Origin: Takifugu bimaculatus | Taxonomy: Eukaryota > Chordata > Actinopteri > Tetraodontiformes > Tetraodontidae | Direction: 5' to 3' | Assembly (NCBI GenBank): GCA_004026145.2 | Contig: CP034986.1 | Location: 4,588,421-4,652,420, forward strand | DNA: 64,000 bases | Part shown: piece by piece, positions 49,038 through 60,420 of the stretch | Layout: every line of letters begins with the position of its first letter | Numbering within the stretch: the first letter of the stretch is position 1 | The notes under the pieces: generated by a model | Database searches by the model: none | The model's input: only the letters and a program-made list of their open reading frames with translations | Told to the model about the DNA's origin: nothing | Translations under genes and position numbers: made by a program

Positions 49038-50110
49038 TCAGGCCTTAGGCAGTGTTGCTTGCTTCCGACTGAGCTGTTTCCCAAGAACAAAATGGACCAG
49101 TTTCTTCACCCAGGTGGACTTGGGGTTGAGGCAAACCTTGGCTCCGTTCACCAAGTTAGCTCTGGTCAAGAGAAGGCGATCGTTAAAATTTAGGTTCCAA
49201 GGCAAAACCACTTCAGACACTTAATTTTTAAGTGCAGTTTTAATCTCGAAATTGGTTTGGAAGGCTGCTCCTGGAACTGGGAGCAGGCTAAACGGAGATA
49301 AAGGGGCGCTAGAATAAACCCCTGTGGAACCCCGAGCGCCTTAGTAAGAACTGAAAGTTGAAACGGTGAGCAACAGCTTTAAACAGATAATTGGAGACCC
49401 AGTTAAACTTTATCCACAGGGAGGAAACTTGCTTACATGACTTCCTTCTCAGGACAGTGGGGCCCTTCTGTGATGAGCTTGATGCTCTTCAGGTTGTCGG
49501 GAGGGATGATCCTGGACTCCACCTGCAGGCAGCGGCAGCGGTTGTTGTAGTCCCTGCTGATCGGCGGCATTCCTGTCAACATCCAATTAATTAACAAACC
49601 TTTAAATGAACAATTAAATGAAATATTTTATTCAATAAAATTCTGTGGAATTTACTCTGTTGTGTACAGTATAGCTCAAATTTGATTTCTTTTTTAAATC
49701 AAGCACCACTTAGGGGGCCATGGGCAGTGCAACCAGACTCTGAGGTCACTCCAAAGGTCAGGTTTCTTCGTAAGAATTTCTGTTTCAAAACTTTAAGAGG
49801 GTATTTCCTCTTTCCTATTACCACCTTCCTCTCATGATAGCATCTGCATGCCTCTGCATACTTAACAATGTCACTTGTGCAAAGGTCTCTAAGAGTGCAA
49901 CTAATGACTAATGACTGCAACTAATGACCAATGTCTAGACTTTTTGCCAGTCCGATGCAGAGCACATCCTGACTTAAGCTCCAGGATGCCGCCTGTCTAA
50001 CTTTCCAAATAAAAGTCCATTTGTCCATAGCTGGTGGGAAAGAGATAAATCTTGTTACCAGTGATGACAGCCAGCATGGTGGCGAACACGAGGAGGATGC
50101 AGAGCTTCAT
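49038..50110 (-). CDS. CXC chemokine (non-ELR)
   Basis: Secreted chemokine that would act through G-protein-coupled receptors on leukocytes. Three exons: 50059-50110, 49437-49572 and 49038-49161, phases 1 and 2, giving 103 residues. A signal peptide (MKLCILLVFATMLAVITG) precedes a mature part containing NNRCRCLQVESRIIPP, so the CXC pair is CRC and there is no ELR motif ahead of it. The third and fourth cysteines lie in EGPHCPEKEV and AKVCLNPKSTWVKK. Spacing fits the CXC fold with a C-terminal helix (WVKKLVHFVLGKQ). Exon phases match the family. A TATA box lies about 70 bp upstream. I cannot assign a fish CXCL number; CXCL11- or CXCL18-like are possibilities. Confidence 0.85.
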
Positions 50111-50181
50111 CTTGTTTCCGCAGCTGCTCGCTGATTTCCTTCTGTCCTGGATGTGACTGATGTCCAACAGCCGCCGAGACG

Positions 50182-50190
50182 GTTTATATG
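50182..50190 (-). promoter_or_regulatory. TATA box of the first CXC chemokine
   Basis: CATATAAAC on the minus strand, about 72-80 bp upstream of the start codon. This leaves room for a TSS and a 5' UTR of about 45 nt. The motif, strand and distance are right, but nothing else supports it. Confidence 0.65.
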
Positions 50191-52924
50191 CAGCTTTGCT
50201 CCCCCCGTGCTTGTCCAAACAACGATCATGTGCTCGGGGGAAAATTTAAAAAACGCACAACAACCTCGTTTTCCATGTGCGCGCCTAGGTTTCACTTTAG
50301 CGCCTTCACATGTGCAGTCATGAGACGGGACCGGTCAGAGGCCTCGCCGGCGCCCTCGAGGTTGGCGACCACACTGGTGAGTCACCCAGCGTCCCGCTAC
50401 CCAGCGAACGGCTTCACATCTCTTCTGCTCACCGTGGAGCTGCCGGATTTTCAACAAAAACCCCCCCGACCTCAGCTGGAAGGTGCTGTCCGATCTTAAA
50501 TAATACACACACGTGAAGCACAAAGGACAGATTATTTTTCAGCTACACGAGCGTGTGGATGAATCCTGAAGCTCATAACAGTGAGCACAACCGGATCATT
50601 TATGAGCGTTGTGATGCCATTTATGATATACAATAAGGAATACGCTAAATAATAATGTGTAACAAACCAAACCATAAAATAACGGGCGCTACTAGAGGGA
50701 CAAGGTCCATTTGCCAATGTTGACCGCATGTGCGTGTTATGAATTGCTGTGACCCTCGCAGGCTACCAGACAGGCCACCCAGTGCTGTAAACAACGCAGC
50801 CAAACATCCCTCCGAAGATGCGGACGGAATGTGCTGATGCTGCTGTGACGAGCTCCAGGATCAGTTGAGGAACAGCAACTACAATGGGGAAGTGGGGGGG
50901 GGGGGATTTCACCCAGTCTGCACGTGTGAGGTGGTGGCCTGCTCCATCAACAGTCAGGTCTCCAGTTTCCCAACGGCCACTTTGAAATCCCCCGACAGAG
51001 ACAGGCAGGGATGAGAAGGAATAGATGTTGAAACATGTGGTTGCCCACATTTGGAAATTTGACGTGCAACAGCACAAACTTTGAAGCTCCTTCCACCTCT
51101 GACTGTCTAGAGGGGCAACGCCGGTGGGCGGCTATCTTGATAACTCGAAGAAAAAAGAAATTATATTAAATAAAACAAACAAGCAAAAAAATAATAATAG
51201 CCACGCTACTGAAATGTTTGTTTTTCCAGAACTTGCATCGCTTCCCTTTGACAGGGATTTAAAATGTTCAATTTATGGCAAAATGTATACAATTTTTCAC
51301 ATGAGGAATATGGGAATGCACTTTTTTTTGTATCATTTAGAGTTAAGATTATCTCAGGATGTTAATAACAACATGTAATTATAATATTTTCATATCTGTA
51401 ATTGTCATTTAGGACAAAAAGGGTTAATATTTTCCACTTGAACCATTGTTCCTTATGATTGCAGGCACGTTGTTAAAACACATGTTCAGGTCATAAATGT
51501 GGGATAAAAGTTGGGCAGCAAACTCTTGAGTGACCCCATGACTTCAAGAAAATAAATAACTCATCTGCAAACATAACTAAAAGCACAGGATAAACGGAGC
51601 GCACTACGACCCCAAAACACAACTCCGTAAACATAAAAAAAAGGAAAAGAGAATTTGCTGTTTGTAAAGTTTCCACTGGTGGTTCTGCTTTCACACACTA
51701 TCAAATTTAGGAGTCAAATTCAGCAACGTCATAGTTGTGGTTGCAGCAGGGACTCGATGGCGTCTGTCCGCTGCTTCCTGAAAACAAAAAACTGCTCAAA
51801 TTCAGAAGGTAATATGCATCAAAATTCATCAGGCCGCCATCGCCATCACCGTTTGATGCTAACGAAGAAGATGCGCACATCAGCATCGACCTTCAAGGTC
51901 CGAAAAACAAATTGAACAATCATCAAGGAGTTCGTTTAGAGTTCAAGGCCCGAAAATGTCAACAGCTTCTTCCTTGAGGCAAGTATCAGCTTCTGCCACG
52001 GTCTCACAGAGAGACTTTATTTGGAGGTCTTTGCGACATTACGCAGGACCAAGATGCACAGACGTGTGTCAGAGGTTGTCGGGAGCTGCTCAAGTCCGGC
52101 CCAACAGGTGAAATCTGAGGCAGGTTAGAAGACACAAAGGTTCCATTCATAGCAAGATGTTGGTATTCTCCTCGCCTTCTGATGAAAAGGTGTAAATTTT
52201 GTTGTAAAAGTTTTTGATCGCGATGTGGAACGCAATGTTTCCCGTTGCCAGCAGGTGACAGTAGCTCGAAAATTGAATATTTTAATAGAATTGTTTCAGC
52301 TCAAGACCACAATCCCACCTGTAACCTTTGACCCTCATTCAACAACCTACATGTGAGTGGCAGCCACTTCCTGTTATATGGCGAAAAACAGCAAAACGGT
52401 CCGATCAAATATGTAGGAGTTTGTAGGAGTTCGTTTAAGTACGAAACCTGAAAATGTCGGACTTCCCATTGGCTCCTACGGACATTATAGGACTGGGATG
52501 TTACATGACCCCACCAAACATCAGGCACACAGGTGGAAACCATGTCGCGGGTTCCCTGCCATAACCTGTGCATAGGTGGCGCTGTAGAGCACGACCACGC
52601 CTGGGACCCAAAATCTATAATAATATACTCATAATATATATTGTCTAAATGAAAAATTTTGCTTTTGAGCATGTCTGCTCCCTCAAAAAGAGAACTTATT
52701 AACAGCAAATGAATTAAGAGCAAAAACAAGATTTTTTTTTGTTGAAAAACAAACAAAATGCACAACCAATTCAATTCAGCTCAACTTTTATTGTATAAAA
52801 AAAAGACAAGCGATTAAATATGTTGCTTCATTAAATACGTTCACAGTTTAAATACTCTTAAATACAATCTTAATCCAGCCGAGATGTTGTAATGTACAGT
52901 CGAATAAAGAAACAAAAACAGAAA
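50191..52924. other. Region between the two chemokine genes
   Basis: About 2.7 kb without a gene I can support. A poly-G run lies near 50890-50902. The stretch from about 51650 to 52620 has the texture of a diverged interspersed repeat (mixed fragments such as GTAGGAGTTTGTAGGAGTTCG), but I cannot name the family. A promoter for the first chemokine should lie at its left edge. Confidence 0.4.
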
Positions 52925-53605
52925 TCACAGCACTTGAGTGGGCGGCGCTGCGCTTCCTCTTGCTGCTGTGGTTTGAGCTGACCTGCTGCTCTTCGACCGA
53001 GCAGCGTGTTCCTCCATACGCCTGCGGACAAGACGCATCATGGATTCACCACAAAGCCTCTTTGGGTCAGCTGCCTCCCTCCCCAGGTGTTAACAAAACC
53101 ATCTCAATAACGCCCAGTCATCCCAGAAATGAGAAAAGTATTGGGACGATCAGGAAAGGAGAGAACGTGGATACGTGAACTTACCGTTGTTTGGCCCGAA
53201 GTAGTCCCTGGGCGAATTGTCCTTGGGGGTCAAGGCAGCGTGGCCTCTTGTTTTTCAGGATGACACTGTTGCACAAAGAGAAATTGTGAGCGGTAGAATT
53301 GTCGGAATCGTCACATGATCCGGATTCTGCGACGTCAACGACCTCTCTGGGTCTCTGGCTCTTACATGACTTCTTGCCTCCTGCAGTAGGGGCGAGGACC
53401 GTACTCGACGACATCGACCACGTGGGAACGTTTCACGGCTGCTACTGTGTTCAGGCATTGGCAGGAAACTAAAGGGAGACGAGTCCATCAAATCGGCTGC
53501 GCTGCTGAGCGGAATAAAGTGGCGCAGGCAGGAAACTTACGTGACTGACGTGCAAACGATGATGCAGGCCAGAAGAATGCACAGGGCGACCGCGGTCCTC
53601 ATCAT
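52925..53605 (-). CDS. CXC chemokine (non-ELR) with basic C-terminal tail
   Basis: Four exons: 53541-53605, 53366-53468, 53185-53265 and 52925-53021, giving about 114 residues. A signal peptide (MMRTAVALCILLACIIVC) is followed by SCQCLNTVAAVKRSHVVDVV with CXC = CQC and no ELR, then YGPRPYCRRQEVIVILKN and RPRCLDPQGQ, giving the four canonical cysteines. The extra fourth exon adds a basic, serine-rich tail (RRMEEHAARSKSSRSAQ), as in interferon-induced CXCL9-11-type chemokines. Exon 1 ends in phase 2 while exon 2 needs phase 1, so exon 1 seems to carry one base too many, or the true donor differs. TATA box upstream. Same strand as the first chemokine and probably an old tandem duplicate, though similarity outside the cysteine frame is low. 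Confidence 0.8.
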
Positions 53606-53670
53606 GTCTCTCGGTGTTTGCCAAGCGATGCGCTGCTGTCAAGTACCTACCCCATGTTTTTGGGCACTCG

Positions 53671-53680
53671 TTTATATAGC
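53671..53680 (-). promoter_or_regulatory. TATA box of the second CXC chemokine
   Basis: GCTATATAAA on the minus strand, about 66-75 bp upstream of the chemokine start codon, almost the same spacing as at the first chemokine gene. Confidence 0.7.
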
Positions 53681-54825
53681 AAGATTCAGGATTTACTTGG
53701 GAGACGGCCCCTTTTCTCTGGAATCAGTTGCCACACTGTTTAAGTTTCCTTTTAAAGAGTTCCTGCCCCTAATCTTATCCCTTGATGCCGGTTTTTTGGG
53801 TCGTTGACTCATGTGTCACTCAATGGTGCAAAGAGCTTCATTTTCTCTTCAGAATTTCTCCACCCGCTGTCCTCTATTGTTAGATCATGACATACATAAG
53901 AGAAATTCCCTGGAAATTGCGTCATTCATCCTCCTGAAGACACGTGCACCTCAAACCACACAGACCTCTGTCCGAACTCCTCCAAAAATGGTCAGTTACT
54001 ACCGCAAAAATGAATAACTGTGGGATGCAACAGTCTATAAGTGTAAATTCCTCCTGCCTGCTCACCAAACCTGTTGGCTTTAACGGGTAAACAGATCAGC
54101 TCAATACCCACTAATAATTGCATATAAGCAACGCTATTTTAATACTTTATCAAAGAATGTCAACTTGCAGAACAACGGTGAGTAGATAAAAAAAGGATTT
54201 ATTCCTCTTCCAGTATATTGGATTTGTATCGGGGTGAGCTGACTCAGTCAAACGTCGACCAGCCTCACATCAGGCCAGTGTTATAGCGACACCTGGTGCT
54301 CAACGCCGGCACGTAAAAAACAAACAAAAACGTATTTCTCAAGTTTCAAAAGGAAGAGCGATGTCTCAACGTTCGCCTGGGATTTTCCACTCTTGAAACT
54401 GAAATCCAGGAGATTCCGAACTTGCGGGAGTGACCTTAAAGAAAACAAGTCGGGAAAGGTGTTGGCGAGATGACGAAGAGGAAAAGAGTTGGCGCCCTAA
54501 GAATAGACGTCTGGGAATCTGATGGGTTCAGGGAAAGAACCTTTGGACGACAGACCTTATTTATGTGTGTGGGGTCAGAAAAGGCCTTCTATCATCCACT
54601 CACAGGACACAGGCAGCACGCTGAATCCTTTATTTGGTTGATATTAGCAGGAGTACACAAACAACAACAACAACAAAGGCACCTATTCTTAGGTTTGCTG
54701 GATACTTATAGGAGCGATCAGATCACAAAGAAGGCTATGAGATGATTTGCTCAAACCTCCCAGTCTGTTGTTAGCTACAAATGCTAAAGCTATTGAAGCA
54801 CTCAGTGGCCCCCCTGCTGGGATCC
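53681..54825. other. Chemokine upstream region and F13A-like 3' region
   Basis: About 1.1 kb holding the second chemokine's upstream sequence and the 3' UTR of the transglutaminase gene. A (CAA)n run lies near 54659-54677. No gene seen. Confidence 0.55.
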
Positions 54826-57800
54826 TCAGGGCTTGATGGTGAGGGACACCTCCCCCTGGACCTGCCTGAGGGCAGGACAGTCCAGAGTGGCGAACACACG
54901 GGTGGCGCCGGCCCTCTGCGGCACGAACGTCTCGTTCCAGGTCAGAGATGATCCATTGGGGATCAGGCTGAAACCAGCAAAGACACAAGATGGAGGCCGA
55001 GACGGTCGCCTGTGGATTCTGATACCGGGACCACAGCTCACCTGTAATACTTGTACGTGGGCATCATGACCCCGGGCCCCTCCATGCGAATGTAGACGTC
55101 CGCCAGGGCGAAGGAGAAGGGGTTGGTGAACTCCACGGTCGCCATCATCTCTTCACTCACTCTGTTCAAGCCAGACACCTGCGGCGACCACCGGCGTGAA
55201 AAAACACACAGCGCACAAGCGCACGCTAATCGAGAAGGGAGGAGGGAGTCGGGGAAGGTTTCAGACCTTGACGCTGAGCTTGGGATTGTGCAGGGCGACC
55301 ACCTTCATGGCGGTGACGATCTGTCCGGTCTCCTTGACCTTCCCAGTGATGATGAAATGGAGGTTGGCCTGTTCCACCAGGTGCTTCATGTACTTCTTTG
55401 ACTCCACCACCACCGTCTCCTTCACGGCTAAAAACACAACCGTCATGCTAACGATTAGGCACCGGATTGCGATTTTATTGTTTAAAGAAAAAAAAAGACT
55501 CCGCCCACTTTCGTTGGGCTTCATGGTCACTGTTGGGTCCCGCAGCATGAACTCGGCGCTGGTGACGCCGGTGTAGAACACCACGTTCCCGCTGATGTAG
55601 GCCTCGACGACCCGCCGCTGGTCGCTGCGGTTTACGAACTCCAGGCTCAGTTCGAAGTCTTGGCCAACGGGGACCTCCAGGGTAGGGAGGACCAGGTCCA
55701 CGTCGGCCTCAGGGGGCCGGGACTTCTCGCGATGACAGCCGAACCCCTCCGCTTTTTCCAAAACGGTCCGCTCTTCGCTAGTGCCTAGATCAGTAAGGCT
55801 GAAACAAGATCAACGGCGGCACGCGCTTACGGGACATCCGGGCCGGGCCGACGCCGACGGGCGACTACCTTCAGGAAACTTGTATTGACTCGTGATGTCA
55901 CGCCGGGTCGTGGCTCCAGGAGCTTTGGTCAACACCATACGGCCCACGTGGGTCTGATTGACTCTGACCGGCTGCATGGCCCCGTCTTTACCTCGGGAGT
56001 AAAACACCACGTCGCTGTTGACCTGCGGGCGGCAAAAAGGGAGGCGATGGCTCGTTGTCCCTGCAGTGGCGAGGACGTTTACACAGATCGAGGTGGCGCG
56101 GCGGGCGACTCACTTCTGCGAACACGAAGGCGGCGTCAAAAGGGTAGCACATTTCCCCGTGCTTGATGGCCTGGACCGACGCAGGACCGCATCTGTACAT
56201 GCCTTAGACGTAGAGAGGGAGGAGGAAGAGAGTCAAGCGCCGCCGCATTCGCAAAACAAGCAAATCTTAATAACCCCCTCCTGCAAAAAAAGTACCGTCG
56301 CTTGTTTCCTGGGGAGTCGCGTCCACGACCTGCCACCCCCCGAAGCCGAAGGGGAGGTCTGGCCTTGTCATGTAGCATTCGTTCCAGCAGTGGTAGTTCC
56401 TGAGAACAACGGGAAAGCCTGTTTTTAATGTCATTACGAGTCCGTAAAGGGGACCGCAGATCGAGATGGTGGCGTGACTGAGTCACGTCGCGCGCGTGGG
56501 AATGGCGGGTTGGTCGGCGCCAGTTACCAGATGGAGTCTCTCGTGCGGCTGCGGTCAATCTTGCCATTCTCGTCCAGGATGATGTCGGTTTTCAGGTTTC
56601 CGTCATTGTCGTGTGCGGAGTAGTAGTTGGTTACGACCCGCGATGGGATCCCCAGGCAGCGCAGGACTGCGGAGAGGAGGGACAGGAAATGGAAAAAAGG
56701 TCAAATGTTGTTACAACTGTTTTTTGGCTGCTGCTTCGGGCGACCGTCTTACAGGTGTTGAAGACGGCGGCGTAGACCCAGCACTGAGCGTAGCTGACGG
56801 GCATCCTGCTGCTGGCGTAGGTCAGCAGGATTTCTGTGCTGCCAGTCCAGGAAGTTGGCGCCACCCCGTAGGTGTAGTCGCCACTCCAGTTCCCCACCAA
56901 CACGCCGTCGTCGTCTCGAGAATTGAGCTAAACGGGGGAAAAAATCTTAATTGGATATCTTGAATAATAATTCAATCGACCGTGTGTGAGATGGAGTGAG
57001 GTTAAAGTGAGCGGTTATAGGGGAAAAAAGAGTTGTAGATTTAATATGTTTCACCTCTAAACCTGGCATTAATGCGGGTTTCATTGCCGCTAAATTGCAA
57101 TGGTTAATTCTGAAATAAAACGGAGGCGCGTCAGGCCGCCCTGAAAAACTGCTTTACTGCCGAGTGGCCACCAGGCGCCGCTGTTAACGCCAGGAATTGC
57201 AGCGGCGTTATCTGGCTGCAATTTCATTACAAAAATGCAACTTGCATGCCACGTTCAATTTTAATTACTGTTTTTTTTTTTTAAATCGATAACATTAATT
57301 TGCTATATACAATGTGAATAAATGTTTACTCACCATAGCAGAGGCCTTTCTGGTCACTTTAATTGGGTCTCCTCTGTTTGTGATGGGCATTTCAGATCTG
57401 TCCATGATGTACAGGCAGGCATCCAGAACCCCATAGTTAAACTAAATTTTAAATAAATGAATTAGTTGTTTTAAAAACAACAGTTTAACCCGTGGGTTTA
57501 CAATCACCTGGCCATAGTTCCATTGCCTTTCAGCTACGTCGTCATATGCACCGTGGTAGATGATGCCCATCTCATTCATCACGCATTCCTGCCGCTCTGG
57601 CTCGTCATCCAGGAACACGTCGTCGGCTGCGGAGCGACGAGCGGCGACACTTTACCGCGGTGAAACATACCGGTTCAGGCAAAGACAGAATCCTCAACCA
57701 ACCTGGGGACCACGGGTTAAACAGGATGTAGAGGTCCCGGACGGGGTCCTTTCTGGTCCGGCGGATGCCGAAGCGCGTCATCACCGCGACGTACATGTGA

Positions 57801-58923
57801 TACTTCCCCACGATGCAATTTGCCAAAGGAGTGATGCCGACGGTGACGTCGTTGTTGGAATTGTCTGCGATCCGGCCTGCCCAGCGGGACTGGCGCTCCT
57901 TGTTGGGAAAGACGGGGATGTAGGTGCCCTTGCTGTAGTCAGGGTTGGCACCTGGATGAACCACAGGCTATTAGCCATTTTCAAGCTAGCTACAGAAAAG
58001 AGGATGCGGTGGGCTCTGCTTACCGATGACAAACTCCAGGGCGAACTTGTCCTCTTTGGGATTGTAGGGGCGATTGAAGGTGAGCTTGACATGGAACTCC
58101 TGCCCCCGACGCACGATGAGATAGTTGGAGTTGTAAAACATGGTCCGGTGCTGCTGCTTGTTCACCCCGTCTGACTGTGACATCATGTCCACAGCCACGA
58201 TGTCAAGATAATCTGCGGGATGGGGGGGGGGGGGGGGGGGGGCAGGAACTTAGCTAGGGGTTGATGGGGATGTTTATGCACATCTGGGTTTGATCCCACA
58301 GTCTAGAGACATTAAGTTGACTGCACAGACTAAAGTGCTTCTAGGCGTGTGCGACGCAATGATCGGGCGGAGACAGAAAACCATATCAACCTCCGTATCC
58401 CAGGCAACGTTACAGGATGGAGGGAAGTGACAGGCAGCAGGAAGTGGGCAGAGTTCATCTTGCTCGGATGTCACTCACGTGTCAAACTCGCTGACAACAA
58501 CAGGAAAAGATCAGACGGACATGCAGGTCCTCTGCCTTCTAGTTCTGCTATTAATGACAGCGTAGGTCTGCTCAGGATACTCTATTTAAAAATGAGGCGC
58601 CGTAAAGATAAACACATAAGGGAAATATTGGTTTCCATATTGTAAAAGTTGATTTGTAACAGTGTGCTTGTTGGACGAAAGAGATGAAAGCTTGGGGCGA
58701 CCGTTATAGATCGTTCAAGCACGTCCGGTCGCTCACCTGTCAGAGGCGGGAAGCCTCGGGGGCCCGGGGCGACAAAGGGCTCAAACTCGGGCACTTCCGT
58801 GGATTCGGAATTGGAGCTGGCGACGGCGACGGCGGTGCGGCCGCGATTCGTGACCTTGGGACGCGGTCCGGAGGGGGCCGCGGGGGCAGGGGAGGGGTCC
58901 ACGACGGGAGCTGGGTCTGACAT
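54826..58923 (-). CDS. f13a1: Coagulation factor XIII A chain-like transglutaminase
   Basis: Calcium-dependent transglutaminase that forms glutamyl-lysyl cross-links, in FXIII stabilising fibrin. Fourteen coding exons: 58737-58923, 58024-58212, 57703-57951, 57508-57626, 57334-57441, 56753-56927, 56528-56666, 56296-56399, 56114-56202, 55869-56022, 55509-55784, 55267-55427, 55042-55178 and 54826-54967. Phases close to 743 codons (742 residues; human FXIII-A 732). Catalytic triad: Cys in YAQCWVYA, His in NYHCWNE, Asp in GGWQVVDATPQ. DGMYRCGPASVQAIKHG and VFAEVNSD match FXIII-A closely. The N-terminus has an activation-peptide-like region with GPRGF, comparable to the thrombin site VPR-GVN. No signal peptide, as in FXIII-A. 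Some stretches (LVGNWSGDY) resemble TGM1, so TGM1-like is the alternative. No indels. Confidence 0.87.
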
Positions 58924-58945
58924 TGCGCCGGTAACAACAGAAGGA

Positions 58946-59541
58946 CTGAAAGAGAAGAGAATTTGATCAGTATCAGCTGCTCCAGTTAAGGTTCATCTAG
59001 GTTTTCCTGGACCGGTTCAGGATCGTGACATCAGCCGTTCGGCTCTCCTGCTTCCATCATCACGGGGCAGGTCGGGGGGTGGGGGGGGGCTTGAATCACA
59101 GAATCAGGCGCGGATGTTTGGACTGCAACCAGCTCAGAACAAGGCCCGCTATTGCGCAACACGGGCGTGGGCAGAGGTTTGCGTCCTGCTGACGGGGCTC
59201 CGACACCGGAATTAAAGTCAGGGACGACACCGTTTGCATAAACGCTGCACTTACACGTGTGTGTATGTTGTGTTTCAAATCAAGGCGCCCACTCAGCTTC
59301 GAAAACAATAAAATTGGACAAGAAAAGGTCCAGAGAATTGTGAAATTGTCACCCCAGCAGGTCCCTTTCGCTGCTTTAGCCACTGCACCACCGAGCAGAA
59401 CAAGAAGCCCCCGGCTCCTGATGGTCCCGAGGCGGTGCAGCTCATCCCGTCGCCAGCGCGTTAAGCAGCGGTGCATCGTTTCGTTCACCTTTTATCCCGA
59501 AAAGCTGCAAAGGCGACGATCGTACGACAGAAGGGACCCAC
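58946..59541 (-). other. Intron in the 5' UTR of the F13A-like gene
   Basis: On the minus strand an acceptor (ctctttcag) at 58946 precedes the exon with the start codon. A donor (CTGAG|gtgggt) at 59541 closes an untranslated first exon at about 59542-59600. A non-coding first exon is usual for F13A1-type genes. Contains a G-rich run near 59075-59090. Confidence 0.6.
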
Positions 59542-59626
59542 CTCAGATGAAGGAGAGGAGAAAGTTGCTGGCTGGCTGGTAGTTGCCCTCTGCTGCTGCA
59601 GCTGTCTTGGGAAACTTCTGCTTCTA

Positions 59627-59635
59627 CTTATATAC
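59627..59635 (-). promoter_or_regulatory. TATA box of the F13A-like gene
   Basis: GTATATAAG on the minus strand, about 27-35 bp upstream of the inferred transcription start of an untranslated first exon (about 59542-59600). Confidence 0.6.
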
Positions 59636-59677
59636 CCATCAGGGAAAAGGAAGAACTGTCCAAGTGTGTGCGCGCGC

Positions 59678-59679
<2 letters not shown>

Positions 59680-59714
<35 letters not shown>

Positions 59715-59721
59715 GTGTGTG
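59680..59721. repeat. (GT)n microsatellite
   Basis: About 20 GT units with one GC interruption, immediately upstream of the F13A-like promoter. Confidence 0.95.
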
Positions 59722-59833
59722 TTATATAAGTGCTGCTTCAGCCATAGGAGCAAGATGTGGAATCTACCATGTCTTTACAACCCCTGACTGCACGGAGACC
59801 CAAAAAGTTCAGCGCCGCCCCGTGATGTACGTG

Positions 59834-60136
59834 CAGAACAGAACAGAATAGAACAGAATAGAATAGAATAGAATAGAATGGAATAGAACAGAACAGAACA
59901 GAATAGAATAGAATAGAATAGAATAGAATAGAATAGAATAGAATAGAATAGAATAGAACAGAACAGAACAGAACAGAACAGAACAGAACAGAACAGAATA
60001 GAATAGAATAGAATAGAATAGAATAGAATAGAATAGAACAGAACAGAACAGAACAGAACAGAATAGAATAGAACAGAACAGAATAGAACAGAACAGAACA
60101 GAATAGAACAGAACAGAACAGAATAGAATAGAACAT
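59834..60136. repeat. Pentanucleotide satellite (GAATA/GAACA)n, about 300 bp
   Basis: About 60 copies of a 5-bp unit alternating between GAATA and GAACA in blocks (runs of one variant, then the other), with one GAATG unit. Long open frames of CSVLFYSILF type across it are artefacts of the period. Confidence 0.97.
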
Positions 60137-60139
60137 AAT

Positions 60140-60420
60140 AGAGGGCCGGCAGCAGCTCCGTCTTTAGGGGACTGGGCTGAGTAGCAGAGAGTTCTGGGTT
60201 CAAACCCCGGCACAGACAAAAGTTGGAAGGTGTTCTGGTGGCAGGTGCCAGGACACCCCCAAAGCACTGCTGAGGTGCCCTTGAGCAATGCACCAAACCC
60301 CCTGATTGCTTGAATTGGGCCCTGTGAGGAGTTTGCAGCTCCTGCCAGGGTGCGTCCTGCCTTCACCCCCATGCAGCTGCGACAGGCTCTGGCACCCCAT
60401 CACTTTTTCATCTTTTACAG
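60140..60420 (+). mobile_element. tRNA-derived SINE
   Basis: The head contains a tRNA-like promoter: GAGTAGCAGAG resembling an A box and GGGTTCAAACCCCGG as a clear B box. A body with TGAGGTGCCCTTGAGCAATGC follows, a module common in vertebrate (V-type) SINEs, then a CT-rich tail. It inserted directly beside the pentanucleotide repeat. Family not assigned. Confidence 0.75.

Noticed and set aside
55042..58923. Calling the transglutaminase TGM1
   Set aside because: DGMYRCGPASVQAIKHG, NYHCWNE and a GPRG activation-type site fit factor XIII A better; TGM1-like is kept only as an alternative.
59834..60136. CRISPR-like array
   Set aside because: Units are 5 bp, contiguous and without spacers, in a vertebrate genome; a simple satellite.
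59738..60372. Open frames of 130-190 codons full of LFYSILFCSV on the minus strand
   Set aside because: They arise from the period-5 satellite, which is open in several frames; no domain or splice support.
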